Source: Plantago major (taxonomy: Eukaryota > Streptophyta > Magnoliopsida > Lamiales > Plantaginaceae). From it: DNA of 64,000 nt. Where the stretch lies: assembly GCA_026545765.1 (NCBI GenBank), contig JAIFAC010000164.1:62001-126000 (forward strand), written 5' to 3'. The notes beneath the pieces are model-generated. The model saw nothing but the letters and a program-made list of their open reading frames with translations, ran no database searches and was not told the origin of the DNA. A program made the position numbers and the translations under genes. Below are positions 46,190 to 58,994 of this stretch, piece by piece; within the stretch, counting starts at the first letter, position 1; every line of letters starts with the position of its first letter.

Positions 46190-48423
46190 TGTAACGCCCC
46201 GACTTTTGGGTTTTTAAAAGGCGTGAATTTCAGTCGGGAAATCGGACGAAAGCGGTAAAGCGTTTAGTGAAACAAGGGAAGTTACATCCAACCTTTCGTT
46301 TGAAGTTGCTGGAATAAAAAAATATTTTATTCGTCAAATAAAACCACAAGATTTTCAACATTCTTGTCTTTAAAAGATACATAATATAACAGGAAATAAC
46401 ATGAGTTTTTGAAAAGACAAAAAGACATTATTTTCATTGACAAAAATCCCAAATCCCAACCACTCTCTTAGTTCGCTGAGTTTATCGGTTGTTCATTCTT
46501 CGCCGCCATCTCACCTACAAGGAAGGAAATAAAAACAAGTGTGAGAAAAACCTCAATGAGTGTTCAAAGATTTCGTGAGAAGTTTTCATTAAAATCATAA
46601 CAATAAAAAAACAAGAACTTAAAATCCAATAAACTTTCAATAACGTATACTTTTCAGAAAAAAAAAACATTATTTCATGCCGCTCCTTATAACCCCACAG
46701 TAAAACAGGCCTTATGTCTCCCTGATAGTCAATCAAACTATCGATCGAGGACCACCATGGTATGCAGGTGGAATTCTGACCAACTAAATCAGTGAAGGCT
46801 TCTATCACTCGATTTAAAGGGAATGGGCAAAGGAAACTGACAAGTAGCTCGCCAGACACAACTGACCAAACTACAAGCCAATTAACCTGAACCAAACGTA
46901 CGTATCTTTCTTGAATCGTCAATCAAAACAAAACAATAACCATGTATATAAAATATATATATATATATACCTTTCAAAATCAGCGGAAGCATGCTAAAAC
47001 TCTTTCGTGATTTGGTTTTATGCAATAGAACATGCATTTTGGAAAACATGCATTACTTATATATAAGTTGAAAACATATTAAAATACCTTCCAGATTTTG
47101 AAAATAATACATATATATAGTTTTGTAGAACACGCACATTTGAATGTTAGGAAGAGCAAGAACCATGAAAGTACTTGCAAGAAGAACAAGCTACAAACTT
47201 GAAAGAAAAAGACAATAGTACTTTAAGATTTTTGGGAGTAAAATACTAAGAATTTTTGTGAGTAAACGTGGTTGTAAGAAGGGGGTATTTATAAGGTGGA
47301 TTTAGTGAAGATGAAAGGGTTGAAGAGCTAAAAAATAAATGGCAATTTAAATGGATTAAATTGCACTTAAATCTCATTTTAAAACCAACAATAAAGGTGC
47401 AAAATTAAGAGAGACCTTTTACATTTTTTTCCAAACATTTAAACACAATAACTAATTATAAATAATCAGATTTTACTTGGGAAAAAGTTCAAAAACGTTT
47501 TTCGTATCACATAGGGTCAATTGTACACAAAAATAAAATGTAAAACACAAAAAATGCAACACTTAACGCAATTAAATTGAACTCACAATTAGACATGCAT
47601 ATGTAACAATTAAACTCAAAATATTGAATATGCATAGGCAATATCACACTAGATATGCATAAGTAACATGAAAATAAACATTAAAGACAAATGAAAATAA
47701 AAACAGAAGGCTGGTCGAAACAAAGCTGAAACATAGCATGAAACATTAGACATTACAGGCAACCTTTCGTACCGTAACATGAATAAGAAAGAAAAATATT
47801 TTATTCATTAAATAAGCCTCAAGTTTCCAAACTCTTCTATTTTAAAATATATGAATATAAAATAACACTTTAATTTCTAAACGTTAAGAGAGCCACATAC
47901 ACATAAAGACATGCATGTACATTACATAATTCAAAAGTGACTCTTCACATTATAAATCAATCAAAGCACACAAATAAATACCTTGTATTGAATTAGTGAA
48001 TTCAAATGAAGTCTCTTCACTTAAATCATCAATCAAGACACTCACATAAAGACTTCTATTAAGTTAGACAATTAAAAAGAAGTCTTGTCACATTAATTAT
48101 TCATAAAGATAAATTTATGAGATGACTATCAAATTATTTTCAAATAATTATACCAACAAATTAAACGATAAAATGATCATATTTTTAAGTAGGAAAAATA
48201 CACCAAAAATAATTTCTCTTCTTTAAAAAAAAAGTACAAAATAAATAACCACACATATTACAAATTGACAAGTAACATAGACTTTTAAAACAAATAATAA
48301 CATCTAAAACATTAACACAATCAATTAAAATAATTCAAATATATTTTCATACAAATACACTAACACAAGTTAAAGCATGCAAGGACAAAAATAATAAGGT
48401 ACGTCAAAATTTGGGGTGTCACA
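46190..48423 (-). repeat. G1 LTR, complete (2.2 kb)
   Basis: On the minus strand it starts TGTGACACCCCAAATTTTG at 48423 and ends GGGGCGTTACA at 46190. It has TATAAATA at 47293-47286 on that strand, and polypurine tracts lie just upstream of its start. It is therefore the 3' LTR of a minus-strand G1 copy. A short frame near the end (MAAKNEQP near 46508) is probably chance. There is no coding content, and ORFs such as 46515-46922 are not supported. Confidence 0.8.
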
Positions 48424-48874
48424 CTCACCCCTCCTTAAAAGAATTTGATCCCCACATTCACACTTCAAAATTTTCAAAAACATTTTCACACAAATAAACA
48501 CACTTTAAATAAATTGTACAAGACCAAAAATACCAAGTTAACATAAAAACTGGGGTATTACACTCACCCCTCCTTAAAAGAATTTGGTCCCCAAATTCAA
48601 ACCGTAAAAACAATTTTCGACATAAAAAAAAAATTTTGGAAAAATTGAAGTTTTCCATGCAAACAACACATTGAACTGGAAAACTACAAAACAAAAAAAA
48701 CTTTAGACTTCCTTTTTATTGGGAGAAATGAAAGGTAGTTGGGACGTCGATAGAAACATCAAAAACACTTGCAAAGTTACTACGTACCTTTCATACATAA
48801 ACAAGAAAAATGAAACCAACTTAAGAAATCATATTGCAAGTCCATGCACACTACCAGAAAAGAACTATCGACAT
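48424..48874 (-). other. G1 interior stub with two polypurine tracts
   Basis: It matches 28768-29200. Two modules of GGGGACCAAATTC-type tract plus LTR head occur, with heads at 48423 and 48562. The rest is AT-rich and non-coding. The match ends near 48850, and S pol sequence begins within the next 30 bases without any element end, which marks a rearrangement breakpoint. Confidence 0.7.
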
Positions 48875-50597
48875 CTTGAAAAAGTATCAAATTAAAATCC
48901 CAGTGATTCACATTCAAATCATTTGGATATTGATCCTACTAGCACTAAACCTATGATGAGATGGATCAAGGATCATCCTGCAAAAGATGTGATTGGACCG
49001 ATTAATCAAGGTGTTAGGACTAGGAGAGCAATAGCTGAAAATGCTAATTCTCTCTTTGGATGTTTCATCTCAAATATTGAACCTAAAAATATAGAAGAAG
49101 CATTAGGAGACCAAGACTGGATCTCTGCAATGCAAGAAGAGTTGGATCAATTTGAGAGAAACAAAGTCTGGAAACTAGTTCCATTTGTGGAAGTAATATC
49201 TGTGATTGGAACTAAATGGGTTTTCAGAAACAAAATGAATGAATCGTGAAATAACCGTAAACAAAGCAAGATTGGTTGCCAGGATTTACCTGCATCAAGG
49301 CTTAGATTTTGATGAGTCATATGCACCGTTGCGATTGGATGCAATAAGACTCTTTCTAGCCTTTCAGACTCATAAAGATTTTAAAGTTTATCAGATGGAT
49401 GTCAAAAGTGCATTCTTGAACGGTGAACTTGCAGAAGAAGTTTATGTTGAGCAACCACCTGGCTTTGAAGTTTCCTCAGAAAGTAGAATGGTCTATAAAC
49501 TACAGAAAGCTCTGTATGGACTGAAACAGGCTCTAAGAGCATGGTATGACACTTTGGCCAAATACCTTCTGGAAAGTGGTTTCAAGAAAGGTGAAGTTGA
49601 TAAAACTTTATTTACCTTAAATCATGATGGGAAACTACTCTTAGTTCAAGTATATGTTGATGACATCATATTTGGATCTAAGGACAAGCAACTTTGTAAT
49701 GACTTTACAAATCTCATGAAAAGTAAGTTTGAGATGAGCATGATGGGAGAAATGAATTATTTTCTAGGATTGCAAGTCAAGCAACTCAATGATGGAATAT
49801 TCATTAGTCAAACAAAGTATGCAAAAGATATGCTCACAAAATTCATTCTTAATCCTTCTGAAAAGAATGCTAAGATACCTATGAGCATTGGAACCAAAAT
49901 GACCTATACTGAATCAGACAAGAGTGTTGAAGAACATAAGTATAGGAAATTGATAGGTTCACTACTTTACCTCAAGTAGTAGACCTGATATTCAATACGC
50001 CGTTGGAGTATGTGCTAGATTTCAGACAAATCCGATGCAAACACACTACAACATTGCTATGAAAATATTAAGGTATGTAAAAGGTACAGTAGATGTAGGA
50101 TTGTGGTATCCTAAAGAAAGCGGATTGAGTTTAGCTGGGTACTCAGACGATTATCTTTGATCAACGCTGATAGGAAAAGCACCTCAGGAACTTGTCAGTT
50201 TCTGGGTACTAGACTTATCTCGTGGTTTAGCAAGAAGCAAAACTCAATTGCAACTTCTACCACAGAGGCTGAATATATTGCTGCTGGTTGTTGTGCAACA
50301 CAAATTCTGTGGATACAACAACTTAAAGACTATGGACTCGATGAAGAGAAAACTCCCATTTTCTGTGACAACACAAGTGCTATTGCGAGTACACAGAATC
50401 CTAAATTTCATGACAGAACAAAGCATATTGATGTTAGACATCACGTCATCAGAGACCATGTTGAAAAAGGCAATATAGAGATACTCAAGATTGGCACTGA
50501 AGACCAACTTGCAGATATCTTCACTAAGCCACTACATGAAAGTAGATTCTTAGCCTTAAGACATAGTCTTGGACTAATGGAACTACCAATGAACTAA
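48875..50597 (+). pseudogene. S copy C pol: reverse transcriptase and RNase H (5' part missing)
   Basis: It starts abruptly in the integrase-RT linker (HLDIDPTSTKPMMRWIKDHP). RT: NKVWKLVPF..GTKWVFRNK; a frameshift near 49245; then [34 protein letters not shown] and the catalytic [11 protein letters not shown] stop at 49977 breaks the connection. RNase H (50157-50597): GTCQFLGTRLISWFSKKQN, STTEAEYIAAGCCATQILWI, FCDNTSAIASTQNPKFHDRT and the usual end QLADIFTKPLHESRF. Gag, protease and integrase are absent because of the breakpoint near 48875. It is nearly identical to 63195-64000 where they overlap. This family copies its RNA into DNA inside virus-like particles. Confidence 0.9.
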
Positions 50598-50610
50598 AAA
50601 AGTTCAGGAA

Positions 50611-50778
50611 TCTGGAACGGGCATCCAGAGAAGAGGTAGCTGGTACGGGCATCCAGAGAAGAGGTATCTGGAACGGGCATCCAGAGAAGAGAAAAGAGAA
50701 ATCTGGAACGGGTATCCAGAAGTCAAAAAGGCTAAAGAGCAAAAAGACAGCTTAAGATCTCTGAGACGGGAACTCAGA
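50611..50778 (+). repeat. Array of five stem-loops with a constant ACGGG loop
   Basis: Stems and loops: 50611-50629 TCTGGA/TCCAGA with loop ACGGGCA; 50640-50656 CTGG/CCAG around TACGGGCAT; 50667-50685 as the first; 50702-50720 with loop ACGGGTA; 50760-50778 TCTGAG/CTCAGA with loop ACGGGAA. The first three are spaced 28 bases apart (GAGAAGAGG linkers). The last keeps the loop but has a different, still complementary stem. It lies 14 bases after the pol stop and 645 bases before the post-pol ORF. Role unknown; an RNA structure (translation, packaging or processing signal) is inferred. Confidence 0.75.
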
Positions 50779-51422
50779 TATCTGAATCACTCTATAAATG
50801 GGGAACACAAAGGAGAATAGTACAACTATCTGCAGTTAACTACTCTCTTGAAATTCGCATTAGTTCTATCTTGATGAAAAACTTGGAAAAATCCTAAGTA
50901 TAAGATGATTCGATGCAAGCAAATGTTCTTGGTCATACAAAAACGTGATTCAGATAGCTAATAGCCAAACTTCATTAAATGGGCACAATTACACTTGTTG
51001 ATTGTGATCATTGCTGAAGAAGCAATGGTGACCCTTGATGAAATTAAGCGTTTGATCTATACGGTGGAAATTAATTCACAGTAAATAGTGGACTGTAAAA
51101 TTTCTGACAAAACCCACTCTGCATTTAATGCCGAACTAGCTTTTGCTCACGCCTGCTTGCAAGTCAAAGATACGTACACACAAAATTAATTTGTATGTAT
51201 TTTTCTGTTGAGATTCTATTGCTATATATATAGGATTTTGGCAAAAGAAATCACTTTCGCCTAATCCAAAATTCCGACTTACACAAAAATAGCAAAACCT
51301 TCTCCTGATTCTCTGCAAACCTTCTACAATCTCTGCAAATCAAGATTAAGTTTTTCTGCAAAGAATTACTGAATCAAATCTCTTTCAAACAACAATCCAA
51401 ATTCCCTACACTATATAAAGAG
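50779..51422 (+). promoter_or_regulatory. Leader of the post-pol ORF with TATA-like boxes
   Basis: Non-coding stretch between the hairpin array and ATG 51423. TATAAAT occurs at 50793 and TATATATAG at 51223, the latter 200 bases before the ATG with a CT/CAA-rich leader after it. This may be an internal promoter for the post-pol ORF; no transcript evidence is available from sequence. Confidence 0.35.
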
Positions 51423-54400
51423 ATGGCCCCAAAGAATTCTTCCACACAGAAATCTCAATCCTCCACTGAAACTGCTGAAAAGCAAGCACCAGAGTTGGTT
51501 ATTGTGAACAACCGACTGGTAGGAGATTTTAATCCTGACCATTGGACTTCAAATCACAGAATGATTTGGGGTGGTGCCATGGTTAACGAATACCTCACGG
51601 CTGCAATAGAGAACCAAGCCGACAGAAAGCTGATTCTTGACATGCTTGAAAAGGCACAAATCAAGGGATTTCTATCTGCTCGCCCAAGTGCAATTTCATC
51701 ACTCGATGTGTTGGAATTCTACAACAACTCCAGGATAATTTCCTGTGTTTCAAGGCACCTTGCAATAGTGTCACAAAACCTCGATCAAGGAAAGGAAATC
51801 CTTCCGGACTTAACAACTTTCAGAAGTTGTTTGAGTTTCTAAATCTTGGAAAGGATTTTGAAATAAACACCAAGGATGATGATCTCCTTGAAGGTGTTAA
51901 ACAATTGTCGACGTGTGTGATCTTGAAAATCGATACACCCAACGAGTACAAGCTTGTCGACATCCGAACCGGACATCCGATGGTTCATCGATGTATCGCT
52001 TGCATTCTTCAGATGCTTTGATGGTCTACAAGGAGGTGACGGATAATCCAAGAACGATGGATCATGATGTTCTTCTTTGAATCAACAAGACAAAAGGCTG
52101 GAAAACCCTTTTAACTGGGGAAAGTACGCCTTCATGAAGTTTGTGAAGAAGATTCAAGGCTTCGAGCCTAAGATCGCCAAAGGACTAGCTGAGCCAAAGG
52201 CCACAGTAGGCTATGGTCTAAAGATATGCTACTTGCTGGAAAAGCTTGGCATTGAGCTCAGAGAGACGGCTGAAATCGCCAACAGTAACCTACTCTACAA
52301 ATATGAGTATACGAACATAATGAAAAAGGTTGCTGGGTCTCAGAAAGGTTCTAAGAAGCGAAAGTCTGAAAAGGTATCTGAAGAAAAGGTTGCGACCAAG
52401 AAGCCCAGAACTTCAAGAAAGAAGTCTGGTGGCAAATCAGAAGACACATCCATTGAGGTTGTCGATTCTCAGATATCTGCAGCCATTGCTGATGAACAAA
52501 TTAATACAGATGAACTCATCAATGCTGCAAAAGAGTTATCAACTACTGAACAAGTAGACTCAGCAAGAGAAAGTGCTTTCAGAAATGTGAAGACTATTAC
52601 AGAAAGCCTTGCTGATGAACTCATAAATGCTGCCAAAAGTGGTGAAAAACACCAAGCCCTATCTGCAGAAACTGCAGGAATTATGGACCAATCAGTTCCC
52701 AATGCTTATGAGAGCTCTGACGATGAAAATGATGAACTAATCATCTCAAGTCCTAGAAAGAACAAAGAGGGCTAAGGTTATCATAAAGAATCGGTGATAA
52801 GGTTTCTGAAGAAGAACCTACACCTCAGGTTGCTAAACAAGCACCTATAGCAAAGGTTGTTGGTGCAAACACATCATCAGGGAACATTTCTTACGCACAA
52901 CTTTAAGAAGCCCTGATGAGTGGTAATTTAGTGCTAGCAGATGCTGATGAAAATGCCACATCTAAAAATCTGGAAGAACACTCTACTGATCGATCTTCTG
53001 CTTCCACAACCATAACAACACAATCACAAGTGGTTAATGAAATGGTAAATGAACTCCATTTCGAATTACCAGCATTACAACACGCTGAAGAAAATCCTGC
53101 AAAAGAGCAGGTTCCCCAACTCGACAAGAGGGATCAAACTGAGACATCCACTCAGAATGATCAACCAGGGGAGGCAACTGAGTTGCACACTCAGGAAAGG
53201 TGTGAAGTACCTAAAACTTCAAATAAAGAAGCTGTACTGGAACAAGAAGACCAAAGTATAAAAGGGTCACAAGTTCCAGAGACCAATCAGCCTGACAATG
53301 CTCAGGTAGCTGAATGGTTTAACTCCTACCTTGTGAAAAATTTTATGCTTGTATATCTTGTTACTTATATAAAAATTCTTGTTACAGTTTGAGTTAGAAA
53401 CACGAAACAAGAGGAAGTCGAAAGCTTGCCTCGAAGCGAGAAGGAGGGTACTGACCTCGCCTCTTAAGAAATCTGAGCCTGTACCACAGGTGATAATTGA
53501 TTCTTAAGATAACACTTTTCAGTCATTTGTCTATGTGCTTAATCATTTAAAGTAAATGTTTCTAACAGGCTCCAACTGAGAAAGAGGAAGATAAGGCAGA
53601 AATGCCAGAGACGAACCCAGAGACCGACAAGGTTTCTGAAGAACACATCATTGAGCTTTCTAGCGTGAAGGTACATGAAAAATCAGTGATAAGTATTCTT
53701 CATCATGGGTTATCTTAAACTTCTTCTAAAATATTCAATACTTTCTACTTACAGCTCATTCGTAAGTGGAAATGCAAAGGGAAAAAGTTGCGACATCCCC
53801 TGCATCAATGGAAATTGATGAAGCTCCCAAGGCAACATCACATGAAAGAATACCAGAAACTGAGAAAGTTTCTGAGAAAAATGACTCTGAGCTTCCTATT
53901 GAGGAAGTAAGTCCAAAACTCAGAACTCATTAAAGCATTTTTGCACAAATTCTTTCAAATAATTTCCTAAGTATTGTATTAATATTAATTCTCAGGTTCA
54001 AGAAAGAAAGGTTGATGAGGACCAGACTTCCAAGTCTCCACCTCACAACAAGATATCTGAGACACCAACTGTCTCAGTAGCACAAGTCTCGAGCTCAAGT
54101 ACTTACTCGTAACTCGACTAAACTACACTTCTACTCAGATATCTAAAAAAGTTTTGAAGCTCACTCAAAACTCTTTCTTTCAGGCTCAAACGAGTGCAAA
54201 GAAGGCTCCCAATGATGAGAAAAGGGACCTACTTCCCTTCTTCAAAGCTCAAACCCTGCCAAAGCAAATTCAATGCTTCAAGAAATGGCAAAGGTTAAGG
54301 TGCTCTGATCTCTCTGAAATATTGAGAATCACAGATCAACCAACCAGACGAGCACGAGCTCTTGACTTGGAGACGTATATCCATGCAATGTTCCCTACCG

Positions 54401-56982
54401 AACAATACACAGTTGCGACTCTATTGCATAAGGATTTCTCCAGAGAAGTAGCGCACAGTTTGATACAAGCCTTTGAACAGGCAGATGGTCAGACAAGATT
54501 ACAGATGGCATTCAAGCCAGTTCTGCCCCAGACTCTGCAATTTATACCTTTTGAACAAGAAGAGGTTAATGGGCAGAAGATCACTATTCCTGAAGTGATC
54601 AATCTTGTATCTGAAGATGATGAGGAGGAAGAGATAAACGAAAACGACTTCGATGAACCTCCCACTGACCATCACCAAAAGGATGACAAAGACAAAAAGG
54701 ATGATGATGATGCCTCGCACTGTGGACCGGAGGAATTTCACAAAGAAATCATGCCTCAACTGCTGAAAAGCAAACTGAGAGGAAAGCACAGAAATCTCCG
54801 TCTCCATCTCGTCAAAAGTCAACTCATCCATCTTCCCAACAAAAGGTTATTACTGAACAAGTAGTTGAGGATTCTGAGGAAATCGCTCAGAAATTGTTGA
54901 ATACTCAATCCAGAATCGCTTCAACTCGCATAACTTGGAAGAAGAACAACACTCCATCTTCAATCGAAGACCAGATAGCTAAATCCAGACAAGCTTGACC
55001 AACTACAAGATCAATATCTGCAAGAGATGATTGCTTACTCGAGGTTAAAGAGCTACGATGTCAGTAAATGCCATCACCAAAGAACTCGACATCAAGAAGT
55101 ATCTGAAATTAAGCATGATGCTAAGGCTGCATTATCTTCAAAAGAAGTACCATCCTCCTCCCAAAAAGGGAAGAAACCAATCTTTGAGATGGTTGCTGGA
55201 CTCGACACAATCGATGAGAATGTCCAAGAGGATGAAGATCACTGGGCTGATTACTCAGATGATGAAGAAGACAAGACTTTGGCAGAGCATCGCAAATCTA
55301 GCTGTTTCACACTTGAAAAGGAAACTGATTGCTTCTGAAACTTTCAGCAAACTGCCAAATGTCCACTCCCATGAATACATGAATGTATACCAATCTTGGC
55401 TCATCCGAAAAGGAGATGTCTTCACAGAACAAGGAAGTAATTGCCTCCGTCCCCTCTGAAATGAAAAAGTTCACTGAGCTCGTCACTCAGAGAACAACTA
55501 GCATAGTCATTGCTCAGAAAGATCTGGGAATGATAAGGGACGATGATGCATCTTTAGCTGAAAAATCTTTCCAAGAGGCAAGTTACACTGCTGGAAAAGC
55601 AGATGCCATCCTAGGCCCATTGGCAGAGCTCACTGATAAGGACAATGGACTTATCAAGCAAATTTAGGAGCTCAAAGCCGAACTTCAGAAGTTGGTCATT
55701 GCCTACAATTATTTGCAAGGGAATTTTAACTCTCTCTCAGATTCTTTTATGAGACTGAGTCAGCCAACAATGACTAAGGGGGAAAGAGTGTACAAATATG
55801 GACCTCAAAGTCAGGGGGAATGGGAAGAAGGAGAAGAAAACAAGAAGAAATCTGGAGCTGGTGCGGCTCAGAGAGGAAGAAGAAACATGAAAACTTCCCA
55901 GCCACCACTCAGAATCAATGAACCCTCCTCAAGCCAAGCTGCTTTGCAAATGGTAGCTGCTTCCCAGAAACCTACTGAAGGAACTAAAATGATAACAAGG
56001 GCCATGGCACAGAAACCTCCAAGGAGTACCAAGGCTCCAAGGAGAAGATAGGTTAAAGGGATTGATGAATCTTCTGAAGAAAAAGAAGAAGGCCAGATCA
56101 AGTCCCTGGGCAATGAAGAAGGCTGTAAAACTCTCACAAGATTTAATCTTGATGATGATGAAGAAACTGATGAAGATGAAGCTCCTCTTCACAGAAAAAG
56201 GAAAATTGAAAGCCTAACTGAGCCAATAGTCAAAGCCCTAGCGCCTAAAACACCCTCCGAAATACCAAGTCTATCCAGGTGGTTCTTCAAGCAACAACCC
56301 CAAAGAGAATTCAAGACAGAAGGAACACCGAGAGTCGAGCAAAGACAAAGTCAACTTCCACTCGCCGAAGAAGCCAAAATAGAGTATGTGAAGAATGACA
56401 ATGATTCTTCCGCTCTGGTGCATCAATCAGAAAAATGGCTATTGGATTCTGGAACTTAAGCATCTACTGGTAAATTCAAGATTTCCAGAACCAATCCATA
56501 AACAACTTATGGCATGGAGAAAAGATAAGACAACCTTGATCAACACTAATCACATAAAAGCCTGGTTGGATTTTGAAGTTGTCAAGAGAACTGAAGCCAT
56601 GAGAAAGGACCTCTCTGATGAATGTCCATATGGAAAGCCAGATGATGTGCACAGAATTCTGAATATCACTGGAACAGGCACAAGAGCAAGACTCGTTGTG
56701 GAACCCTATGAGTCGTTCTATCTAACTGAAGATCAATATAAGGGTGACATCAGATATCTGAGGATTATCTACGAATACTTCAAGCTTTCAGATATCAGAA
56801 TAGAGCATGCCTGGAAGTGGGGAAAGTATCTGTGGGTCAAACATTTTGTCAAGAAAAATCCTACCAAAACCTACAAAGAGGTCTGTGGATTTGCCAGAGA
56901 CACTGAGATGCTCGTCAGAACACTTTTCTATGATTATTCTGATGACATCAAAAGGTTTGGAGATAGGAAATTTGCAGACTGA
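51423..56982 (+). pseudogene. S-family post-pol ORF, copy C, with introns
   Basis: Start MAPKNSSTQKSQSSTE at 51423, with a Ser/Thr-rich polar N terminus and no signal peptide. Exon 1 (to 53305) carries NNRLVGDFNPDHWTSNHRMI, EFYNNSRIISCV, NLGKDFEINTKDDDLLEGV and NPFNWGKYAFMKFVKKIQGF, then a Lys-rich stretch and acidic repeats with DELINAAK. Predicted introns are 53306-53387, 53490-53568, 53671-53754, 53907-53995 and about 54113-54183. The exons between them are 102, 102, 152 and about 117 bases. The last exon (54184-56982) holds FFQAQTSAKKAPNDEKRDLL, acidic and coiled-coil parts, a KPPRSTKAPRRR basic patch and the C-terminal HAWKWGKYLWVKHFVKKNPT to FGDRKFAD. Frameshifts occur near 51835, 52075, 52775, 54720-55060, 55400 and 56280. 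The product would exceed 1,500 residues. Function unknown; possibly a structural or envelope-like protein by position (inference). Confidence 0.72.
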
Positions 56983-57374
56983 TCCATAGAACTACTGTTG
57001 AAGACTTGAAGAGTTGAAGACTTGAAGACTAGTCTATTAGGATGTTTACTTGGAGCTTGGCTACTCCTATTGTACTAATTTACTATGTAGTTTTTGTTGT
57101 ATTTTTGCTGACTGAGCTAAAACTTGTTTTATGTATTGAAGTTATCTGTAATCTCTCTTTGTAACTTATCTGAAGAACTTACTCTCAGATAGTATTCTAT
57201 AAAAGATAACTTGTCAGCAAAGATCACACCTTGTGATTTGGTTGATGTTTACTTTCTGCACTTAATTGAATGAATTGAAAAATCTTAAGAAATGATTAAG
57301 TGTTGGATTGTTCACTCATCCAGATTTGTAATAGGTCAGATAGTCATCGTTGACTGATCAAAAAGGGGGAAATT
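56983..57374 (+). other. S copy C 3' UTR and polypurine tract
   Basis: About 375 bases ending TGATCAAAAAGGGGGAAATT (57356-57374), directly before TGTTAG. It includes AAAGATAACTTGTCAGCAAAG, shared with copies A and B. Confidence 0.85.
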
Positions 57375-58992
57375 TGTTAGATATTTTGTTAGAAATATCT
57401 GTTTAGATTTTGATCAGCAACATGATGACTTATCTTAGTCTCAGAAAGGTGATTAGTACTCTTGGTTCACTTGAACATTGTAAAAGAGGAAACCCACTAA
57501 GTATGATAGTCTAGCTAATCTTGTATAGGATGATAGGTCTCAAAATGTAATTTTTATTTTATGAAGAGAAGACCAAGAAGAAGACATCCAAGCAGAACAA
57601 GTTCAACGACATTGAAGATTTGAAGATCCATAAGATTATCAAAATGCTTTACAGATACCTTGGCCAGATATCTTGAAGACACGAATAGTTTTAAACAAAC
57701 TGTGTCACAAGTGATATCTGAGAAATAAAAGGTCTATCTGAAAACAAGGAAAGTGTCCATAGATATCTATTCTCAGATACCTTGAGCTTTAACCACATTT
57801 CTGAAAAAGAAATATATATATTGCAAACAAAGTTGTTTCAATAAAAGTGGTATCTGAAGTTAAAGATAAGAACGTGCAAAGAATCAGAGAAATCTGATCA
57901 AGGTTGTCTCTAATACAAAGCATAGTTCCTTTGGCACTACAGGACAAAAGTATAGTACAATGCATTAAATGCATGGACAGAGATGTCCGAATGTATAACG
58001 GTAGCTTCAAGAAGAAGACAAACTGCTACAAGATTATACAGATATCAATAGTTTGAATTTGATTTAAGCCTAACGGATACTATTCAAACGACACTCAAAT
58101 TCATCTATAAATATCAACACTTAGACTGCTTGAGAAGACACACTACACAACCTGAAGAACTTACACTGAACACATATCTTAATCTCTCAAGCAAACTACT
58201 TACTCTCAAAGCTTTCTGTTGCGACCAAAGCTCCTGATCTTAAGTAGTACTAAAGTTCTAAGTGTCATGATCCTAAACAAGCACAGCTATCTGTGAAAGA
58301 GTTGAATTGAAAGATCAAGTATCTGAGATTGATTCTCTAGAACATTTATCTAAGACTTGGGTCAGTAAAAAGAACAAGATACCATACATTGAAAAGTGTA
58401 TTAAGTATACTTGATTCACAGAGCTATCTCGATTAATCAAAAGTTATTAAAGAAGCTCATCCGACAACTCAAACCAAAACCAACACCATCAACGGGCGTG
58501 AGTATGTGAAGTACTTAGTTTGAGAAACTAAGGAATAACTCCAAGGTTATTGAGCATGTGAAGTACTTAGCTTGGGAAGCTAGGAATAGCTCAAAAGGTT
58601 TCGACAGAAGTACTTGGTCAGGAAAGCCGGGAACAACTCAGGGGAACATTTGGTTGGGAACCATTTGTTTAAGGAATCTTAGAATAGGATTTTGTAAGGT
58701 GACCTCAATTATCTATTCTAGTGAATTCTAGGTCTTTGGAAGACCAAGTGGATTAGTTGGAGGATTACGCCACCTCCGGATACCACTATACTTGCGTGTT
58801 ATTTACTTTTCTGTACTTACATTTCAAAGAACACACACACACTTTAACATTTACGCACTTATCTATCTTAAGTCTTCCGCCTGAATCTAAGTATCGATTT
58901 CTACGTATATCTCGAGAAATAGTTTTCATCGACAAAATTTTTAAAAGACTATTCACCCCCCCGCCTTTTTTTTGCCGTTATCTAGACCAACA
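57375..58992 (+). repeat. S-family LTR between copies C and D (1,618 bp)
   Basis: TGTTAG ... CTAGACCAACA, plus strand. It is preceded by the polypurine tract of copy C and followed by the primer-binding site of copy D, so it serves as 3' LTR of one and 5' LTR of the other. A 12-base echo of the start (TTTGTTAG twice, 57374 and 57386) is present. The 3' part is more diverged from the other LTRs than the 5' part. Confidence 0.88.
58106..58113 (+). promoter_or_regulatory. TATA box in the S LTR
   Basis: TATAAATA, conserved at the same LTR position in the copies at 45449-46189 and 43536-45078. Confidence 0.6.
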
Positions 58993-58994
58993 AG

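Noticed and set aside
46515-46922. 135-codon minus-strand ORF
   Set aside because: It is inside the G1 LTR; the homologous stretch at 29265-29640 does not keep the frame.
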